From NCBI RefSeq assembly GCF_007097395.1, contig NZ_VKDC01000021.1:38954-102953 (forward strand): a stretch of DNA of 64,000 nucleotides. The letters run 5' to 3'. This stretch comes from Fulvivirga sp. M361 (lineage in GTDB: Bacteria > Bacteroidota > Bacteroidia > Cytophagales > Cyclobacteriaceae). Each line of letters starts with the position of its first letter. Position 1 is the stretch's first letter. Positions 37,801-46,770 of this stretch are shown here, one piece after another. The notes beneath the pieces were generated by a model, which saw only the letters and a list, made by a program, of their open reading frames with translations, was not told the origin of the DNA and made no database searches. A program made the position numbers and the translations under genes.

Positions 37801-38165
37801 TCTACCATAGAAACACCTGTTTTCCATCCGATCTTACTGGCTACCCCTGCGGTATTTGTAATATCCCGAAATTTGAAATTGCCCTCGTTCAGGTATAATC
37901 TGTTAGACTGGTTGTTAGAACTGAAGTATATATCAGTTAGTCCATCATTATTGACATCTCCAACAGCCACACCACCTCCATTATACAGGTATTCATAAGT
38001 GAAAATATTGATGGCCTCAGTCTCCCCACTCCTATTGACAAAATCAATCCCTGTTTCTTCAGAAGGCAACAACTCAAATGCAGGCGGACCGGGAGATGGT
38101 TTATTACAACTTACCAATGCCCCTAACAAGCATATAAACACATAATGATTCGAATTATTGATCAT
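34884..38165 (-). CDS. Large FG-GAP/VCBS (CRTAC1-like) surface lipoprotein
   Basis: About 1093 residues when started at the ATG at 38165 (MINNSNHYVF), which gives a lipoprotein signal ending GALVSC; the frame is open further up to 38246 but that extension has no signal. The body is two blocks of calcium-binding FG-GAP/VCBS repeats (DVNNDGLTDIYFSSN, DINGDGWLDIYV, DLNNDGLEDLFVTNG, DVDGDGIKDIFVGGS and others) around an ASPIC/UnbV domain (HFGLG then DSLMVQWISG). This architecture is common beside SusC/SusD genes in Cytophagales. It lies downstream of SusD but beyond a strong terminator, so it is transcribed on its own. A surface glycan-binding role is inferred from context only. Confidence 0.85.
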   Translation of the reverse strand: MINNSNHYVFICLLGALVSCNKPSPGPPAFELLPSEETGIDFVNRSGETEAINIFTYEYLYNGGGVAVGDVNNDGLTDIYFSSNNQSNRLYLNEGNFKFRDITNTAGVASKIGWKTGVSMVDINGDGWLDIYVCRSADSDAKNRENLLYMNNGDLTFTERSKQLMINDDSYSTHAAFFDYDRDGDLDIFSLNHALIELSNSQSMFFVNKTVRTPHVGNRFLRNDNGFFTEIADEIGIYGPSSNYGLGIVVSDINNDGWPDLYVSNDYKDNDKLYINDQNGKFLDRSYEMLSHMSNFSMGADITDLNNDGHMDIFSLDMLPEDNKRQKQLFGPDNFELFEQQVKTGYHYQYMRNMLHLNNGNNTFSEVGQLTGISNTDWSWAALFADLNNDGLEDLFVTNGYKRDYTNNDFLNYKADQQMKRSMAGSDADPYLEMLKKMPSNKLHNYVYQYQGNLQFKNVTSEWGFNAETLSNGAAWADLDADGDLDMIINNIDQPVSIYRNNLVLDESSHYLKVSLKGEKKNTYGLGAKVTVFVNGVMQKKELNPYRGFQSSVEPILHFGLGVHAQIDSLMVQWISGKTEVVYNVEANQWLVLEEQNATSTEYIIPGTKTFFTEVSPKDSIIHVENDFNDFKVQPLLPKAYSTQGPAVAYGDVDGDGIKDIFVGGSKGYAGKIFRQKEDGGHTISEINSEDIDAVFLDADGDGDNDLFVASGGYEFLRDSIHLADRLYINKSGEWVLSETFPRQLLNSSCVTVLDIDGDKNMDLFVGGGVVPGAYPLYHPSCLYKNDGNGIFKDMTSNALPLKGNLGLISDAVSIDINRDGAVDLMLVGDWIGIKVLINESGRFVDKSDVYIESDLSGWWNKIHAFDFEQDGDMDFVVGNFGLNSQLKPTLQEPVTLYYDDYDKNGSIDPLLNYYIQGEKWPYASLDELSRQVVTFKKRFQTYESYAEANIEKILTAEELSGSTVLKASEFRSLFLENINGKLIVKPLPVEAQIAPVYAVQSMDVNGDNIQDLILGGNLSKSKVRTGKYTGNNGMLLIGQKGGSFEYVPQYQSGFNVSGDVREVIKTADGLLFIVNNSNAKQYVRTTDLIDLP

Positions 38166-38284
38166 ATCAAATTGAAAAAATTTTACTCTTGAAGACCTGG
38201 CTGTTCTTATTTTCATAAGATATCGCAGATCAGAAAGCCTTAGCAATGAAAATAAATATAAAGAATTAAATATCTGTTAATAAA

Positions 38285-38322
38285 ACAAAAAGAGGGTACT
38301 TAAAAAAGTAACCTCTTTTTGT
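38285..38322 (-). terminator. Rho-independent terminator of the SusC-SusD operon
   Basis: A near-perfect 17-bp stem (ACAAAAAGAGGGTACTT at 38285-38301 against 38306-38322, one mismatch) with a four-base loop. On the minus strand it is followed by TTTTATT. It lies just past the SusD stop at 38345. Confidence 0.85.
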
Positions 38323-38344
38323 AACCTAAGTATTAAAGGACCTA

Positions 38345-40108
38345 TTATTTATTCGGATCATAATACAACGGAACATTTTCTAATTCCGATCCACCAAGGA
38401 ATTCTACACCTTGATTATATTTTTCAGCGTTGTTTACGGCCTCTACATTTGGATACCTTACCCGTTTTGGATAAGCGTCAGGATTAGCTGCTTGCAAATC
38501 ACCCAAAGAGTAAATAGATGGTTCCGGGTCAGCTAAAGGTATCAGGAAGGGGTATGAAGTCTTTCTGAAGTCTGCAAAAGCTTCCCATGAAAAGTCGGGA
38601 AAACAACCAATATATTTTTGCGTAATTATCTTAGCCAATTTGCTGTCAGCAGGTAATCCGTTCGGCAGTGTTTGACCTGAATCGAAATCATAATTAACGG
38701 ATAACCCATACGTATTTAAGTCATTCGAATTAATATAAGTATCGATCAGCGTTTCATCTACTTCATGCCATAACATAGACTGTCTTATACCTTCTTCATA
38801 AAAGAATTTGGCATCTCCTTTGGCATCCCAGCCTTTCAGCGCCATTTCAGCCCTTAAAAAAAGTACTTCGTGATACTTTACTACTTCATACGGACGGTCC
38901 TGTTTGGAATAGTTATTACCGAGTGAAGCGTAATAAAAGGTATTATACTCTTCTTTCCCGAGGTCTACAGTATTCAATCCGGCGGGATTACCAACCCACT
39001 GGTTATCTACATTGACCACTTCACCATTATCCAATGTTGCCTCATCTTGCGCAAATCCAAAGTTACCAAAATAGAGTGGTCCTCTTGGGTCTACTTTTGA
39101 GGGAACTCCTGATCTGAACAGATTCCTTTTCGGATCCAATGAACTCTCTTTACCATCAATGGCCACGCCCGGATCATCGACGATATATACGATTGGGTCT
39201 TCCCCTTCCCCTGGCTCTGGCGGATCAGGAAAATCAATTCCTCCAAGACCCACAAGTATGTTTTCGAAAGAACGACTCATGTTGATAGGCGCTCCCCAGC
39301 CAAATTGATAGGTATGATAACCATTCTGGCTACCCCAACCAAACTGAGATCCCAATTCTATCAGTCCATTATCAGTAGCTGATTCGATTACACCGGCAGT
39401 TATAGCTGCTTCTGCATGACTCCTGGCTAGCTCAGGGTTCACTTCGGAAAGTCGCATCGCTATTTTTAATCGTAAGGATTGAGCGAACTTTTGCCATTTT
39501 TCCACATCTGATCGGAAAAGACGATCCTGCTCAGGTATCATAATAGGTAAATCTTCTGACAGTGCTGCCGCCGCTTCTTCAAGCTCTTTCAACATGTCTT
39601 GATAAATCACTTCTTCATCATCATAATTGGGGTTGTTACCTGTAAGATCAGCCATTTCAAAGTAAGGGATAGGACCATGCACTCCTACCAACCTCTGAAA
39701 GATATATACCTTCATTATGCGAGCAATCTGCTCGTCATTCGTGACTTCCTCTCTTTCTTTAATGGCCGCAATAGCACGATTCAGGTTTTCTATATCACCG
39801 ACCGATTTATTCCACCAGGCAGTAGCATTTCCCGGAGCTGAAGTCCCGGACGTTCTGTTATAATTAGCGAAGTACTGCACCCACATATCCAGCAAACTGA
39901 ACTGCACGTTAAAAACATTTTGCAAATCACCCATTGGACCTCTTGAGATAACCGGCGCGATAAAGAAATTAGGCTCTACATTTTCCAGTTCAGTCTCCGC
40001 AACATCTCTGTTGATTTCTTCAAAATCGTTCGTGCACCCCGACAGTACTGCCATGAACACTATGGCCGGCATGATTAATCTTGCTTTTACATTTATTATC
40101 TTTTTCAT
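38345..40108 (-). CDS. SusD-like outer-membrane glycan-binding lipoprotein
   Basis: A 587-residue SusD-family protein that caps the SusC channel on the cell surface and binds the glycan. The signal peptide ends in a lipobox (FMAVLSGC) and is followed by TNDFEEIN, typical of the family. The tetratricopeptide-like helical region (about 60-230) includes VYIFQRLVGVHGPIPYFE and WQKFAQSLRLKIAMRLSEVNPELA. The C-terminus has the usual KIITQKYIGCFPDFSWEAF block. It starts 20 bases after the SusC stop and is followed by a strong terminator. Substrate specificity towards N-glycans is inferred from the enzymes around it. Confidence 0.95.
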   Translation of the reverse strand: MKKIINVKARLIMPAIVFMAVLSGCTNDFEEINRDVAETELENVEPNFFIAPVISRGPMGDLQNVFNVQFSLLDMWVQYFANYNRTSGTSAPGNATAWWNKSVGDIENLNRAIAAIKEREEVTNDEQIARIMKVYIFQRLVGVHGPIPYFEMADLTGNNPNYDDEEVIYQDMLKELEEAAAALSEDLPIMIPEQDRLFRSDVEKWQKFAQSLRLKIAMRLSEVNPELARSHAEAAITAGVIESATDNGLIELGSQFGWGSQNGYHTYQFGWGAPINMSRSFENILVGLGGIDFPDPPEPGEGEDPIVYIVDDPGVAIDGKESSLDPKRNLFRSGVPSKVDPRGPLYFGNFGFAQDEATLDNGEVVNVDNQWVGNPAGLNTVDLGKEEYNTFYYASLGNNYSKQDRPYEVVKYHEVLFLRAEMALKGWDAKGDAKFFYEEGIRQSMLWHEVDETLIDTYINSNDLNTYGLSVNYDFDSGQTLPNGLPADSKLAKIITQKYIGCFPDFSWEAFADFRKTSYPFLIPLADPEPSIYSLGDLQAANPDAYPKRVRYPNVEAVNNAEKYNQGVEFLGGSELENVPLYYDPNK

Positions 40109-40127
40109 CCTCTAATGATTAAACTGC

Positions 40128-43100
40128 TTAAAATTTCACGTTGAGATTAAATCCAAAACTCCTGGTTGTCGGATAAGGAGCCAGTTCAAATGCAGCTGCA
40201 TTGTTAGTGGCAAAAAGTGATTCAGGGTCTATCCCGGGAAGATCACTATCCAGCAGTAACAGGTTTCTACCAACTGCAGAAATACGTACACTATTGATAA
40301 AAGTATTTTGTAACCATTTTTTAGGTAAGCTATAACCCAGAGTTACTTCTCTGAGTTTCACGAAGCTGGCCTTATACATGAATTGGGAGGTAACGCCAGA
40401 GGCAACAGCCCAGTATTGCTGAGAATTTATTTCGGTTGTATTTTCTCCTGTAACAGCACCATCCTCATCCACTGTAACACCATCCAGCACCAGCCCACCT
40501 TCTCTGAAAGGTAGTGTACCTTCGGCATTTCCATTGGCATGCATTGTGGCCAAAGAACCTGAATACATATCACCACCTTTACGGATATCTATTAAAAAAC
40601 TAAAATAAAGTCCTTTATAGGTGAACCTGTTATTTATCCCCAGTTGCCAATCGGGCAAAATATTACCCAAACGTTGGTTCTGATTCTCCTGATCTACTCT
40701 TGGAGTACCATCAGCATTGACAATCAACCTACCATCTTCGGTACGTGCAAAGTCCGAACCTGTAATAACTCCAAATTCAGAAACTACTGAGTCTTTTCGA
40801 GCCAGAACGTTTACCAATCCAAAACTATTGAGGTTGATGACTGTGTTGTCAAACTGAGATCCGATATCTACCAGCTCGTTCGTGTTTTTGGTGTAATTAC
40901 CTACCAAATTCCATTCAAAGCCATTAGAAAGTTGGATAGGTATTACAGATAATTGAAGCTCGATACCTTTATTATCCATCTGACCAATATTCACAGTCTG
41001 CCTTCCTGACGCAGTAATATTACGTACAGGAACGTCGATGATCTGGTTAACGGTTTGTGTATGGTAGTAAGTCGCGTCTAATGAGATCCTGTTTTCGAAT
41101 AAACTCAGATCGACACCAAATTCAACGTTCTTAGACTTTTCCGGAACCAGTCCAGAACTTCTCAAAGCATCTGAATTATCCGCTATGATAATTCCTCCAT
41201 CAAAATTCCGGACATTAAAAGTATTGATCACCTGGCTGGGTTCAAGGAAATTACCAGCTTCAGCATATCCGCCACGTAACTTAACATAACTCAACACAGA
41301 AGGAAAATCCACTCCCATATCAGACAGCATTTCACTCAATACAACAGAAGTTGAAACACCTGGATAGGTTATATCAGAATTATCAGGGTCCTGTGTAGAA
41401 GACCAATCTGTTCTGGTAGTAAGATCAAGGAACAAATAATCTTTGTAAGAAAGGTTGGCAAATGCGTAAAAAGAATTCACCCTTATTTTTCTTATACTAT
41501 TATTTCCTCTGAAACGCTCTTCGATACTCGGAGTATTCAAACTAAATACTCCTTCAGGATCTCTGGTAAACTCGTCCGTTCTTCCTCCTATAAATGTTTC
41601 TTCTCCGTCTCTTCTGTTCGCACCCACCGAAAAATTCACATTAAAATCTCCAAACGTCTTTGTGGCAGATACCAAAACATCCGCGTTAGACTCTGAAATA
41701 GTTCTGGTGTTAATGACGAAATCTGATTCAAACCCAGGACTATTGCTGGGAGTACCCACACCCCATGGATTTACCCTTTCATCTTTTCTTATCTGATAAT
41801 CCAGTCCGTGTCTCAATTGAACTTTCAACCAATCAGTAACATTATATTCCACTCTTGCCAGGGTGATGTATCGGTTGGTCTCATCCGTATTGTACCCTTC
41901 ATTTACTAACCAGTAAGGATTTCTTTGAGTTCTGAAAGCGGTAGTATCCCAAAGGTTTTGAAAGCCTTCAGCCGTTTTAAAGTTTCTTTGATCTTCAAAA
42001 CCAATGGACCTTGGCTGGGTAATATAATTAAAGAAAACACTCCGGGGAGATCCGGATAACCAAGGACGGTTAAACGCTTCTTCGTTTGTATAAGAAAGCT
42101 TACCTTCTACGGTTAGTTTATCCGTGAATTTATGTTGAGCCTTGATACTTGCAAGGTTCCTTTCCAACTCCGTGTTAGGCAGAAGTCCTTCGTTTTCAAA
42201 ACGTGTATAAGAAACTCTGAAAGTAGTTTGTTCATTACCCCCATCGGCAGCGACGCTATACGTTTTTGTTACGCCGGTTTGAAGAAAATCTTTGAGATCG
42301 TCCTCATTAATAGTTAAAGGGGCCTCCCCAAAGTTTGTCCAGTAGTTATCAACAATTTGTCCTTCAGCCCTAGGTCCCCAACTGCCGCCTGCCCCATAAG
42401 CATAAACACCGTTATTTCCCTGGCCATACTCGTGTTGCATATTGTCGTATAGCTCTAAAGGCTTATCAAACATTACATTGGCGTTAAATGAAATACCAAC
42501 ACCACTTCCTGACTTACCGGATTTTGTTGTAATTAACACAACTCCGTTCAACCCTCTATTACCATAAAGTGCAGCAGCAGACGGGCCTTTTAGTATCGTC
42601 ATACTCTCTATATCGTCAGGATTGATCTGTTGAATACCTACTCCACCATCAAATGCGCCTGTGGCAGAATTGTCGTTAACTCCGCCACCTTCAAACCGGT
42701 TCACTATGGGCACACCATCTACCACATATAATGGTTCATTATCCCGTGTAATAGATTTGAAACCCCTTATATAAATAACGGTAGAACCCGCAGGACCATT
42801 ACCTGTATTATTGATTTGCACCCCACTAACCTTTCCAGCCAGATTGTTCAGTACGTTGGGTTCTCTGGCCTCCACAAGCTCTTTACCATCTAAACTCTGA
42901 ACTGCAAAACCCACTGCTTTTTTATCCCGCTCTATGCCCAAAGCTGTTACCACTATTTCACTAAGTTGAGTAATATCACCTTCCAGTGAAATATCAATGG
43001 TCGATTGATTACCAACAACGGCCTGTGCAGTTTTAAAACCTATAAAACTGAAATTCAGTACATCGCCGGAATTTGCCTGAATCTGATAATTTCCTTCAAT

Positions 43101-43259
43101 ATCAGTCACCGTTCCCGTGGTAGTGCCTTCAATAAAAACGCTCACCCCAGGTAGCCCCTCTCCTGTGCCGGAATCAATTACTTTTCCCACTATCTGTGCC
43201 TGAGCGCTTAGTGTCAAGCACATAGAGAAGCAAAAGAATGTAAGTAGATGTTTTATCAT
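40128..43259 (-). CDS. SusC-like TonB-dependent glycan transporter
   Basis: A 1043-residue outer-membrane receptor. After a signal peptide (to LSAQAQ) it has a carboxypeptidase-D regulatory-like domain (about 22-100; GKVIDSGTGEGLPGVSVFIEG), a plug domain (about 115-230; the NNLAGKVSGVQI block, VIYIRG, EPLYVVDGVPI) and a 22-strand beta barrel ending in aromatic-rich FGFNLNVKF. The LLGIERDKKAVG-like turn before the plug here reads LGIERDKKAVGF. It imports oligosaccharides with energy from TonB. It is the first gene of the SusC-SusD operon, transcribed divergently from the DeoR regulator and sharing its control region. Confidence 0.96.
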   Translation of the reverse strand: MIKHLLTFFCFSMCLTLSAQAQIVGKVIDSGTGEGLPGVSVFIEGTTTGTVTDIEGNYQIQANSGDVLNFSFIGFKTAQAVVGNQSTIDISLEGDITQLSEIVVTALGIERDKKAVGFAVQSLDGKELVEAREPNVLNNLAGKVSGVQINNTGNGPAGSTVIYIRGFKSITRDNEPLYVVDGVPIVNRFEGGGVNDNSATGAFDGGVGIQQINPDDIESMTILKGPSAAALYGNRGLNGVVLITTKSGKSGSGVGISFNANVMFDKPLELYDNMQHEYGQGNNGVYAYGAGGSWGPRAEGQIVDNYWTNFGEAPLTINEDDLKDFLQTGVTKTYSVAADGGNEQTTFRVSYTRFENEGLLPNTELERNLASIKAQHKFTDKLTVEGKLSYTNEEAFNRPWLSGSPRSVFFNYITQPRSIGFEDQRNFKTAEGFQNLWDTTAFRTQRNPYWLVNEGYNTDETNRYITLARVEYNVTDWLKVQLRHGLDYQIRKDERVNPWGVGTPSNSPGFESDFVINTRTISESNADVLVSATKTFGDFNVNFSVGANRRDGEETFIGGRTDEFTRDPEGVFSLNTPSIEERFRGNNSIRKIRVNSFYAFANLSYKDYLFLDLTTRTDWSSTQDPDNSDITYPGVSTSVVLSEMLSDMGVDFPSVLSYVKLRGGYAEAGNFLEPSQVINTFNVRNFDGGIIIADNSDALRSSGLVPEKSKNVEFGVDLSLFENRISLDATYYHTQTVNQIIDVPVRNITASGRQTVNIGQMDNKGIELQLSVIPIQLSNGFEWNLVGNYTKNTNELVDIGSQFDNTVINLNSFGLVNVLARKDSVVSEFGVITGSDFARTEDGRLIVNADGTPRVDQENQNQRLGNILPDWQLGINNRFTYKGLYFSFLIDIRKGGDMYSGSLATMHANGNAEGTLPFREGGLVLDGVTVDEDGAVTGENTTEINSQQYWAVASGVTSQFMYKASFVKLREVTLGYSLPKKWLQNTFINSVRISAVGRNLLLLDSDLPGIDPESLFATNNAAAFELAPYPTTRSFGFNLNVKF

Positions 43260-43643
43260 ATTAAATAATTATTTTAAATAAACACTAATGTTAAAGCATT
43301 GGAAATTTAATTCAAAGAATTTCGTGCAAAAATTTTGCATTTCATGCATATAAACAATTAATTTCATGCACAAATGTTGCAAAAAACATATGCAAGACAT
43401 ATAAATGCGCAAATTCAATTATACCGATTGCATATTATGGCTTGTTTAAGCATAACCTGCAGTTCGATGTACTACTAAGCTTAAGCTATGGATATAATCA
43501 TTTACATTTCTCAGGGTAATCACCTAAGTATTCTAATAATTGCACTATTTTGCGGGATATCTTAGATGAAGATGACTATTTCAAGCTGATTACTTGATGA
43601 TTAGACAAATTTTGAATGTAAACGAGAATAAATCACCGGTCTT
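43260..43643. promoter_or_regulatory. Divergent SusC/DeoR control region with repeated TTTCRTGCA motif
   Basis: This 384-base gap separates the minus-strand SusC and the plus-strand DeoR gene. Between 43320 and 43375 there are three direct copies of TTTCRTGCA: at 43320 (TTTCGTGCAAA), at 43340 (TTTCATGCATA) and at 43362 (TTTCATGCACA), plus a reversed TTTTGCAT. The block at 43351-43377 matches the control region of the other arm at 31054-31080 in opposite orientation. The palindrome AGCTTAAGCT (near 43478) is also present. These look like operators for one regulator controlling both arms. The part from about 43480 to 43643 is AT-rich leader with no clear promoter consensus. Confidence 0.65.
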
Positions 43644-44393
43644 ATGTTAAAAGTAGAGAGGCAGAATGCGATACTCCAGGAGATCAGAACACATAATAAA
43701 GTGCATTCTTCTAAATTAAGCCAACTCTTAAATGTATCTGAAGACACCATTAGACGGGACTTAAGAGAGCTGGCCGGTAACGGGCATATTAAAAAAGTAC
43801 ACGGTGGCGCAATGGCCAACCCGAATTCACCGGAATCATTTAGAAAGCAAAAAATATCCCAACAGGCTGAACGGGAGATAATAGCTGAAAAGGCAGCGTC
43901 ATTGTTTCAATCCGGACAAGTGATACTGATGGAGGGAGAATCGACTAACCTGTTATTGGTCGATTATATACCGGATGACATGACCCTGACCATATTCACT
44001 AACTCATTACGGCTTGCCACTAAACTATTTAATTATCAAAATATAGAAACCGTTCTATTGGGAGGTAAAATATCTCATAAATACCCTATGACACTTGGTA
44101 TAGATGTAATTAACGCTTTGGGTGAAATACATGCAGACCTTTTCTTTACTGAAATCGACAGCATTCACGAAGATATCGGCATTACCGATGGTGACAGAGA
44201 AAATGCCTACACGAAAAAGGCCATGTTCAGGTCATCGTCACAGGTTATTGCTATGTGCCTTTCCAATGAGATAGGAACCATTCAGCCCTTCAAGGTAGAA
44301 AGTGTTAGTCAGATACATATGATCATAACAGAAGAAAGTCCTGATCATCATCAATTAAACAGGTTCAGCAACAAAGGAGTTCAGATATTATAA
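43644..44393 (+). CDS. DeoR/GlpR-family transcriptional regulator
   Basis: A 249-residue regulator with an N-terminal winged helix-turn-helix of DeoR type (residues 3-57; RQNAILQEIRTHNKVHSSKLSQ, the SEDTIRRDLRELAGNGHIKKVHGGA recognition region in two parts) and a C-terminal ribose-5-phosphate-isomerase-like sensor (about 75-235; TIFTNSLRLATKL, VLLGGKI). Such proteins usually repress DNA and are released by a phosphorylated sugar. The stop overlaps the next GH92 start by one base (TAATG), so they are translated together. As the only regulator beside the shared operator motif, it is the best candidate for control of both arms, perhaps sensing mannose-6-phosphate. For a SusC/SusD locus a DeoR regulator is less usual than hybrid two-component or anti-sigma systems. 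Confidence 0.9.
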   Translation: MLKVERQNAILQEIRTHNKVHSSKLSQLLNVSEDTIRRDLRELAGNGHIKKVHGGAMANPNSPESFRKQKISQQAEREIIAEKAASLFQSGQVILMEGESTNLLLVDYIPDDMTLTIFTNSLRLATKLFNYQNIETVLLGGKISHKYPMTLGIDVINALGEIHADLFFTEIDSIHEDIGITDGDRENAYTKKAMFRSSSQVIAMCLSNEIGTIQPFKVESVSQIHMIITEESPDHHQLNRFSNKGVQIL

Positions 44394-46651
44394 TGATACG
44401 GCTTTTAGTCATTTCCGGCTTACTGGTGAATACCATGCTGTTCGGGCAGCCACCAACTTCCTATGTTAACCCTTTCATCGGGACCTCTAATTATGGCGCA
44501 ACCCACCCGGGGTCAAACTTTCCACATGCCATGGTTTCCGTGACTCCTTTTAATGTAGCACACCGTAAAGGCGCAGAAAACAAATTTGAGAAAGACAGTG
44601 AATGGCATTCAAGACCTTATGTATACGAAAACAAATACCTCACAGGATTCAGCCACATTAACTTAAGCGGTGTAGGATGTCCAGAAGCCGGCAGCATTCT
44701 TCTGATGCCCACCACAGACTCACTTTCATTCGACTCCGAAAAATATGGAAGTACGTATTCACAGGAAAAAGCGTCCCCCGGGTATTACAGTAACCGGTTA
44801 GACAGGTATGATGTCCTGACTGAATTGACCAGCACAAAAAGATCCGGGATCAGTCGCTACACCTTCCCTGAGGGCAGGTCCAACATTCTATTGAACCTTG
44901 GCCTGGGGCTCACGAATGAAACAGGCGCAAGTCTGAAGATCATTTCACCCACTGAAGTGGAAGGTTTTAAAACCATTGGAACATTCTGCTATAATGCCGA
45001 AGATGTTCGTCCGGTCTATTTCGTAGCGAAATTAAGCAAAGCGCCGACGTCCTTCGGTGCGTGGAAAAAAATGCCGAAATATAAGGCTGTAGAAGCGGAT
45101 TGGGTGAAATATAATAATGCCTATAAACCCTATGAAAAATATATGCACGAATTGGCCGGTGAGAACATAGGAGCATATTTCACCTTCGACACAAAGGAAA
45201 ATGAGGTCATAGAGGTGAAAGTTGGTATCTCATATGTAAGTATTGCCAACGCGAGAAAAAACCTGAACGCAGAGCAACCCGGTTTCGAGTTCGAAGACAC
45301 ACGCGTTAAGAACGAGTCAAAGTGGAATGAATTGCTCGGCAGGGTCCGGGTAGATTCTGACAATAAGGAGGCTAAAACCATTTTTTACACCGCTCTATAT
45401 CATACATTAATTCATCCAAACCTCATAAACGATGTTAATGGTGATTACCCGGCCATGGGGAGTCATAAAACTATGAATTCCGGTAAAGACAGGTATAGCG
45501 TCTTTTCTCTTTGGGATACGTACCGGAATGTTCACCCTTTCTTAAGCCTGGTTTACCCTGAGCTACAATCGCAAATGGTCAATACGATGGTGGATATGTA
45601 TAAAGAAAACCAATGGCTGCCTAAATGGGAACTTTTCGGTATGGAAACAGATGTGATGGTGGGCGATCCGGGGTCACCGGTGATCACGGACACTTACCTG
45701 CGGGGTATCCGTGACTTTGATGTCGCATCAGCCTTTAATGCTATGAAAAAAGCTTCTGATACTTCAGAAAAAGCAAATGCCCTGCGCCCGGGAATTGATA
45801 GTTACAATACACTGGGGTATGTAGCCGAAGACTCGACGGATGTTTGGGGAGGAAGCGTATCTACCTCGTTGGAATATTACATAGCAGACTGGAACATCGC
45901 CCAGCTGGCCAAAGAGCTTGACTACCCGTCTGACTACAAAAAGTATAAGCAAAAGTCTTTAGGGTATAAGAACCTGTTTGATAAATCTACGGGTATGCTA
46001 AGACCACGCTTTCAGGATGGTTCATGGCTCACTCCGTTCAATCCGGAAGCAGGCAAAAATTTCGAAGCTGTCATTGGATATGTAGAAGGTAATGCATGGC
46101 AATACCGGTTTTATGTACCTCATGATATAGAAGGGCTCATTAAGTTACTGGGAGGCAATAAAAAATTTGGTTCACAATTACAATTGCTTTTTGATAGTGA
46201 TAACTATGACATGGCCAATGAACCGGATATAACCTATCCCTATTTGTTTAACTACCTTCCGGGACAGGAATATAAAAGCCAGCAAAAAGTAAGGGAATTG
46301 ATAGATAAGTATTATACCAATACGCCAGGAGGAATACCTGGTAACGATGATACAGGAACACTTTCTACCTGGCTGGTCTTTAGCATGCTGGGAATATATC
46401 CTGTTTGTCCTGGTGATATGAGCTATGCCATGGTATCGCCTTATTTCGATAAAGTCAACATCACCTTGAATAGTCAGTATTATCCGGGAAGCTCGCTGAT
46501 CATAAAAAGCAACAGACCTTCCCATGATGCAAAATATATCAGCTCCATCCGTAAAGATGGAAGACCCGTTCGTTCTTTTTTCATTGAGCATAAAGACCTG
46601 ATCAATGGAGGAGTATTGGAATTTGATCTGACTTCAACTCCATCAAAGTGA
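44393..46651 (+). CDS. GH92 alpha-mannosidase (divergent subgroup), secreted
   Basis: A 752-residue GH92 protein with a cleavable signal peptide (MIRLLVISGLLVNTMLFGQ) rather than a lipobox. The N-terminal block reads VNPFIGTSNYGATHPGSNFP, the general-acid block MANEPDITYPYLF keeps the Glu, and the base block reads GNDDTGTLSTWLV, different from the GNEDCGQMSAWY of the two classical paralogues. This marks a separate subgroup with probably a different linkage preference. It is translationally coupled to the DeoR regulator and followed by the CBM9-like gene after 119 bases. Together the window holds four GH92 genes from three subgroups. Confidence 0.93.
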   Translation: MIRLLVISGLLVNTMLFGQPPTSYVNPFIGTSNYGATHPGSNFPHAMVSVTPFNVAHRKGAENKFEKDSEWHSRPYVYENKYLTGFSHINLSGVGCPEAGSILLMPTTDSLSFDSEKYGSTYSQEKASPGYYSNRLDRYDVLTELTSTKRSGISRYTFPEGRSNILLNLGLGLTNETGASLKIISPTEVEGFKTIGTFCYNAEDVRPVYFVAKLSKAPTSFGAWKKMPKYKAVEADWVKYNNAYKPYEKYMHELAGENIGAYFTFDTKENEVIEVKVGISYVSIANARKNLNAEQPGFEFEDTRVKNESKWNELLGRVRVDSDNKEAKTIFYTALYHTLIHPNLINDVNGDYPAMGSHKTMNSGKDRYSVFSLWDTYRNVHPFLSLVYPELQSQMVNTMVDMYKENQWLPKWELFGMETDVMVGDPGSPVITDTYLRGIRDFDVASAFNAMKKASDTSEKANALRPGIDSYNTLGYVAEDSTDVWGGSVSTSLEYYIADWNIAQLAKELDYPSDYKKYKQKSLGYKNLFDKSTGMLRPRFQDGSWLTPFNPEAGKNFEAVIGYVEGNAWQYRFYVPHDIEGLIKLLGGNKKFGSQLQLLFDSDNYDMANEPDITYPYLFNYLPGQEYKSQQKVRELIDKYYTNTPGGIPGNDDTGTLSTWLVFSMLGIYPVCPGDMSYAMVSPYFDKVNITLNSQYYPGSSLIIKSNRPSHDAKYISSIRKDGRPVRSFFIEHKDLINGGVLEFDLTSTPSK

Positions 46652-46770
46652 AGTATGTTGGAAATAGGTAGAAATACACTGAAGAATAGTAGGCGCAGGC
46701 CTCATATTTGCCATGATGATCACATGATCGATAAAGATAATACCCCCTTTTGAAGTAACGAAACACGCGT

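Noticed and set aside
46178..46591. 137-residue minus-strand open frame
   Set aside because: Antisense to the 3' part of the GH92 gene, whose active-site blocks are intact there.
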